DNA of 11,244 nucleotides, taken from positions 1 through 11,244 of the forward strand of contig JAUCNG010377704.1 in the NCBI GenBank assembly GCA_032353305.1, read 5' to 3'. This document shows positions 8,070 through 11,244 of this stretch, one piece after another. Numbering within the stretch: position 1 is the stretch's first letter; each line of letters opens with the position of its first letter. The notes below the pieces were generated by a model. That model did no database searches, was not told where the DNA came from, and saw only the letters and a list, made by a program, of their open reading frames with translations. The DNA comes from Cephalothrix spiralis (taxonomy: Eukaryota > Nemertea > Palaeonemertea > Archinemertea > Cephalotrichidae). Position numbers and translations under genes: made by a program.

Positions 8070-8081
8070 TTATGTATCCAT
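8070..8081 (-). promoter_or_regulatory. Three-codon upstream ORF before the ankyrin-kinase start
   Basis: On the minus strand, ATG GAT ACA TAA runs from 8081 to 8070, in a different frame from the main ORF and 25 nt before its ATG at 8044. It encodes Met-Asp-Thr, the same three residues and the same nine bases that begin the main protein. If the transcript starts upstream of it, this minimal uORF could reduce initiation at the main ATG. It may equally be a local duplication of no effect. Confidence 0.35.
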
Positions 8082-8129
8082 TTTTATTTTGTAATCAATG
8101 TGTCATTTATCAAATATTTATCGATCGTG

Positions 8130-8135
8130 TTTATA
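8130..8135 (-). promoter_or_regulatory. TATA-like box for the ankyrin-kinase gene
   Basis: The minus strand reads TATAAA at 8135-8130, about 86 bp upstream of the ATG at 8044. The spacing would put a transcription start roughly 30 bp downstream, near 8100, and leave a short leader containing the mini uORF. In AT-rich DNA such a hexamer can arise by chance. Confidence 0.35.
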
Positions 8136-8196
8136 ACAAATACGTACATCGATCACAATACACTGTCGAGGATCTACAACATCTGTTAATAAAAAT

Positions 8197-8208
8197 GGCC
8201 GGCCGGCC
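8197..8208. promoter_or_regulatory. GGCC triple palindrome upstream of the ankyrin-kinase gene
   Basis: GGCCGGCCGGCC is a 12-bp perfect palindrome made of three GGCC units with two CpG steps. It stands alone in AT-rich flanks, about 60 bp upstream of the TATA-like box. It could act as a GC-rich promoter element for the nested gene, but the sequence shows only the palindrome and its position. Confidence 0.25.
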
Positions 8209-9813
8209 CTATGTAGACTGATGTACCGAAAGGTAACAGTCTGGTTTCATCTGATTTTTATGATTTTGCGGTTTAGAATTCTGAAAGCAATTTTCGATCG
8301 AGAAGATAATAGAAGTCTAGAGCACCACGCTTTTCAAAAAAGATAAGCAAGCATGTTATTGCAGTTTTCGTAGACAACACGGACCTATTCCAGATCTCTG
8401 CTATGATGGACTATAAACTACCTGTACAGAGTAGCTAGATGTTAGACAAAATTGTTCATTTTCTTCAACATGAGTAAATGATGGATAAATTAATAGTTCA
8501 ATGGACAGTGTTCATTTCATTTGCGGTACCTTACTTTGGTGTACAAAAGTTTTTATCCGTGCGTATCATTACCCTGATCTTATAGACGACACTTTCCGCG
8601 GCTGGGGTGTCTGAGGGCGATAGTGACCCGCGATACGGACCGTATACTAAATTATCGGTACATTTGACATGAAGGGTGTTTATGAGTACTAAGTTATGAA
8701 ACCGGGCGACCTATTGATTGTACCATAATCAGATCAATATAAGCATGCATATCTGGTATATTTCGAATACCGCTGACTACCAGCTGCGATTATTTTTAAC
8801 TCTTAACATCTCAGCATGTAACCATTAGATCCCATGAGAAGTGCTTGAACTGTGTCTATAAATAACTAACGGTAGTACTCAGCGGGATAAATGATCTATA
8901 TGAGTGATATATTAATGATTGTACGCATAATCATTTTCACAATCAATCTACCAAAAATAGCTTTCCACTTTTACAATTCTTAGATCAAACCCGACGGACT
9001 GACGCTGCTTATGGCGAAAATCCGATAGCGGACGCCCAGCTTGAAGCTGGGAACTGAACTGTTTTCATCCGACACTGTTTTCGGTGTGTATATATAGGGT
9101 ATCACATCTCGCTAGCAAGAGCCGATGCAGCTAAACGAAAATGGACGGAATTGGTCTATCTTGAGCCCGCTTCAAATTGAAAATGTATAAATATTCTTCT
9201 TTAGTCGCATAATGATGAGTTCTATCATATACAGTTTTTTCTAATACTGAAAATGGTCGTAGAGAATTGTGATTTTTTTATCGATAGACCATTGATAAAA
9301 ACACGAGCTACGACCCCGCGATTCTGTAACTGATATCATATACAGGGTGACTACCGACCGGGAAAACAAGGAAATCGGGGAAAATATGTTTGGTTAATTT
9401 TAAATTTTGCTAAAAATTGGGGTAAAGACGTTCGAAATATTCTTTAGGAATAGGTCACGACAAATATTTGTCACGACTGATTATTTTTTGAGAATGATTT
9501 TGGTCTTGGAATTATTTTATATGGTCAGAGTATTAGTGAAATAGTTTTCACCCTGAAATATTTTTGATATTCAGTTATCAAATGACTTCCACCAATCTGA
9601 TTTTGTTAATTGCGATGTATCGATTTTGCGTTCTTACTACAAGTATGCTCAAATTCACTGTCATTTCAAGCAGCATTCAGGAAATATATGCTTTTATATA
9701 TATCTTTTCTCAACAGTTTGTGACTTTTAAAAGGAAATTAAATGAGCCAAAAAGTTCCTGGAAAGCTAACAAAAGCGGTATTTCTAACATACTAACCCAT
9801 TTCTAATTTTTAG

Positions 9814-9987
9814 AAACTAAAAGGAAACGTAGAAAAGCCAGGCCGAAAAAAGCTGATGATATTCCAATGGCGAAATTAGATTCAATGGAAGATGCAGACA
9901 TTGAGGAAATAAAGAAGTTACTTGAACAGAAACAACAGGAGTTAATGAAGTTGGAAGCAGATGAGGAAGAAAAAGATGAAACTCTAG
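9814..9987 (+). CDS. GEMIN5: Gemin5-like gene, charged linker exon D
   Basis: Spliced to the preceding exon, this exon encodes ETKRKRRKARPKK followed by an acidic helix that includes DADIEEIKKLLEQKQQELMK and LEADEEEKDETL. The basic patch just after the propeller resembles the Lys-rich linker that follows the WD40 region in animal Gemin5. The Glu/Lys-rich part has heptad-like spacing (I, L, L) and may form a short coiled coil. Splice signals are strong: a TACTAAC branch point at 9790-9796, acceptor TTTTTAG, and donor GTAAGT at 9988. The exon is symmetric, phase 1 at both ends. It is low in complexity, so membership of the gene rests on frame continuity and position more than on homology. Confidence 0.75.
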
Positions 9988-10057
9988 GTAAGTAAGTTAT
10001 GAAAATCTATAAGAATGCAACGTCAGAAATAAAGTTGATTACGATAGTTAACTTTGA

Positions 10058-10114
10058 TCGATATACTGAAGCTTTTCGGAGCATACATGTCTCCCTCATC
10101 AGAGCATGTAGCTT
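10058..10114 (-). ncRNA. Type I hammerhead ribozyme (retroelement-associated)
   Basis: On the minus strand the conserved core is present: CUGAUGA at 10102-10096, then an 18-nt arm, then GAAA at 10077-10074. Stem II can form as GGAG (10094-10091) with CUCC (10081-10078), with one extra G after the CUGAUGA box. Stem III is the tiny palindrome AAGCUU (10074-10069), either 2 bp with a 2-nt loop or a dimer stem. It ends in U16.1 followed by C17 (10068), the expected UH cleavage position. Stem I then closes correctly: AGUAU (10067-10063) pairs with AUGCU (10107-10103), including one G-U, and further pairs follow beyond mismatches. Very short stem III type I hammerheads are characteristic of Penelope-like elements and animal retrozymes. 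Whether this copy still cleaves is unknown; the extra G in stem II may weaken it. Confidence 0.65.
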
Positions 10115-10157
10115 GATTTATAAAAGTATCTGCGACTACCGAGAAATATGATCTATT

Positions 10158-10311
10158 TAAGCAGCATTTCGGTTTAGTAATCTTCGGGAATGACGCTTCA
10201 CATTGAGGAACTATTCGCATCAATTTGGATCCTTGTTTATTGGTTTCCTTCCCAATATCGCTAAGCGTTACAACGTCGTTCCCGAACATTCCTAAACTGA
10301 AATGCTGCTTA
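10158..10311. repeat. Imperfect 38-bp inverted repeat next to the hammerhead
   Basis: The left arm is 10158-10195, beginning TAAGCAGCATTTC. The right arm is 10274-10311, ending GAAATGCTGCTTA. They match at 34 of 38 positions as reverse complements, with 78 bp between them. The left arm lies about 43 bp from the hammerhead region. This could be a foldback piece of the same retroelement, or the ends of a 154-bp MITE. No clear target-site duplication was seen. Confidence 0.6.
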
Positions 10312-10510
10312 GAATTTAATACAAACTTTTTTATCCCTAGAAGAAATTTCCAATCTCCCGATCCTGAGTGTTTTTCGGTAGATTAACATTCGTATTGGAC
10401 ATGTCACTATCCCGCACTAGAATGAAGGGGGATAAGGTTCATATCAATATTGCCCTTATTTTATTACATTGGCAGCCAAACATTGACTTACATTTAATTT
10501 ATTTTTATAG

Positions 10511-10594
10511 GGGCCGCAGGACTCGCTGAGAAGTCGGAACCAATTGAAAATAGCGAAGTGTTAAAGGAATCCGATTCGAAATACGCTTATAAAG
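10511..10594 (+). CDS. GEMIN5: Gemin5-like gene, linker exon E
   Basis: A short exon continues the frame: base 9987 plus GG gives Gly, then AAGLAEKSEPIENSEVLK and ESDSKYAYK. It is polar and acidic with no recognised domain, consistent with a disordered linker after the WD40 region. The acceptor is TTTATAG|GGG and the donor is AAAG|GTAATG. It is symmetric in phase 1, so it could be skipped without frame change. Support comes from open frame, matching phase and good splice sites; there is no strong homology. Confidence 0.65.
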
Positions 10595-10768
10595 GTAATG
10601 TATTTCAATTTTTAACTAAAACCGCATCTTGCCTCTGATTATTTTAGTTACTGCATACAAGTATATGTTCAGTCGGTTGAGATTCGGTATGATGATAATA
10701 AAGAATTGACCTTACATTGTTCTCTTTTAATCTAAAGTAGAATGAAATACAGTAACTTTAAATTACAG

Positions 10769-10795
10769 CCGAACCTGAAAAGCAAAAGAAAAGGG
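10769..10795 (+). CDS. GEMIN5: Gemin5-like gene, putative microexon F
   Basis: A 27-nt segment after acceptor TTACAG (ending 10768) continues the frame as Ala (split codon) then EPEKQKKR. The only plausible donor is GTTTGT at 10796, a weak site, which keeps phase 1. Without splicing here the frame would run about ten more codons into a TCATTAC repeat and stop at 10825. That would truncate the protein before the C-terminal region Gemin5 normally has. Both the microexon and an alternative short 3' end are possible. Confidence 0.45.
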
Positions 10796-10800
10796 GTTTG

Positions 10801-10821
10801 TCATTACTCATTACTCATTAC
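10801..10821. repeat. Short tandem repeat (TCATTAC)x3
   Basis: Three perfect 7-bp units TCATTAC follow immediately after the putative donor of the last visible exon. The tract is too short to say more. Confidence 0.8.
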
Positions 10822-11043
10822 TTCTGACATGTATTGTGTACTTGTAATGTAAAACAAAAAGCCTCGTCGTATGACATGGGCACTTGTACTTCACTACGCT
10901 CTTGAAAATTGAAATCACGAATCACCTAATTGGTTTGCAAGTTATGTCAAAAAATCACAATTCTTGTACCGACTACTTCATTTTCTGACTAGAAAGTTCT
11001 GAGAAATAATCTTCACTAGCTCGATCTATACATTCGGTTCTAG
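10822..11043 (+). other. Noncoding DNA, probably Gemin5 intron
   Basis: This AT-rich stretch between the short tandem repeat and the minisatellite has no coding segment that continues the Gemin5 frame and no recognisable RNA or element. Confidence 0.5.
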
Positions 11044-11234
11044 GACAATTCGCCCAAAGACAATTTCTCCCCAGACAATTCGTCCCGAGATAATTCGTCC
11101 CAAGATAATTGGCTTGGGACGAATTGTCTTGGGGCGAATATTCGCCCGAGACAATTCGCCCCGAGACAATTCGCCCCGAGATAATTCGTCCCAAGATAAT
11201 TGGCTTGGGACGAATTGTCTTGGGGCGAATATTC
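11044..11234. repeat. 15-bp minisatellite with nested palindromes
   Basis: Units of consensus GACAATTCGTCCCGA start at 11044, 11059, 11074, 11089 and 11104, and again at 11150, 11165, 11180 and 11195, exactly 15 bp apart within each run. Some units are inverted, producing hairpins: GATAATTCGTCCCAAG (11089-11104) with CTTGGGACGAATTGTC (11113-11128). There is also a perfect 16-bp palindrome GGGCGAATATTCGCCC (11132-11147). A 55-bp block repeats identically at a 91-bp offset (11089-11143 and 11180-11234). The array seems to end about 10 bp before the right edge of the window. Open frames on the opposite strand simply translate this repeat. Confidence 0.9.
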
Positions 11235-11244
11235 CTGATACCAT

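Larger units (their letters stand above)
2796..9813 (+). other. Large Gemin5 intron (7018 bp) hosting a nested antisense gene
   Basis: The donor is GTAAAT at 2796. The acceptor is TTTTTAG ending at 9813, with a perfect TACTAAC branch-point sequence at 9790-9796, 18 nt from the acceptor. The phase is 1, and the G at 2795 plus AA at 9814-9815 makes Glu. The ankyrin-kinase gene fills 3635-8044 on the minus strand. The stretch 2796-3634 is AT-rich with a cluster of nuclear-receptor-like half-sites. From 8045 to 9813 I see the 5' flank of the nested gene, a perfect odd palindrome CCCAGCTTGAAGCTGGG (9035-9051), and a weak inverted-repeat candidate (9343-9555). I see no further gene. Confidence 0.75.
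9988..10510 (+). other. Gemin5 intron (523 bp) with hammerhead ribozyme remnant
   Basis: This is a phase 1 intron with donor GTAAGT and acceptor TTTATAG ending at 10510. The central part carries a minus-strand hammerhead ribozyme fold and an imperfect 38-bp inverted repeat (10158-10311), together suggesting an inserted retroelement fragment. The flank 10312-10510 shows nothing else recognisable. Confidence 0.7.

Noticed and set aside
9564-9806. Plus-strand open frame of 80 codons before the linker exon
   Set aside because: It lies in intron sequence, includes the branch point, has no recognisable domain and is out of the spliced frame.
10058-10114. Type III reading of the hammerhead (stem III from AAGCU with AGCUU)
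   Set aside because: That arrangement leaves only six bases for stem I, which cannot form a hairpin, and needs an extra A in GAAA. The type I reading pairs in register.
10023-10289. Minus-strand open frame of 88 codons
   Set aside because: It runs across the inverted repeat and the hammerhead sequence, matches no protein family I recognise, and is explained by the element.
10973-11244. Two overlapping minus-strand open frames rich in Gly-Arg-Ile or Leu-Ser-Arg repeats
   Set aside because: They are translations of the 15-bp minisatellite; a 15-bp period stays open in a frame by chance.

Overview
The window looks like nuclear DNA from an invertebrate animal. It is AT-rich, its genes are split by GT-AG introns, and it carries a tRNA-derived SINE-like unit, a TA-flanked miniature inverted-repeat transposon, a hammerhead ribozyme and a minisatellite. 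I cannot name the species from sequence alone.

The plus strand carries the middle of a Gemin5-like gene. Six exons splice in a consistent frame (345-609, 1699-1841, 2627-2795, 9814-9987, 10511-10594, and probably 10769-10795). They encode the last WD40 blades of the second propeller, followed by a charged Lys/Glu-rich linker. The N-terminal exons and the C-terminal helical part lie outside the window. Gemin5 is the snRNA-binding subunit of the SMN complex.

The largest intron (2796-9813, about 7 kb) holds a complete intronless gene on the opposite strand (8044 to 3635). It encodes a 1469-residue protein with a short N-terminal hydrophobic segment, about 29 ankyrin repeats and a C-terminal protein kinase domain with all main catalytic residues. 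The ankyrin array was recently expanded, with a 687-bp (7-repeat) higher-order duplication. A TATA-like box, a three-codon upstream ORF and a GGCC-repeat palindrome lie upstream of it.

The remaining introns carry mobile and repetitive DNA: the tRNA-derived unit (about 778-858), a 538-bp MITE (1030-1567) with a CRE palindrome in each terminal repeat, a small hairpin repeat (2113-2153), and a minus-strand type I hammerhead ribozyme (about 10114-10058) beside a 38-bp inverted repeat. A 15-bp minisatellite with nested palindromes runs to the right edge. The most notable items are the hammerhead ribozyme, which suggests a Penelope-like or retrozyme remnant, and the nested ankyrin-kinase gene. No functional link between Gemin5 and the nested gene is visible; their relation is positional and antisense.
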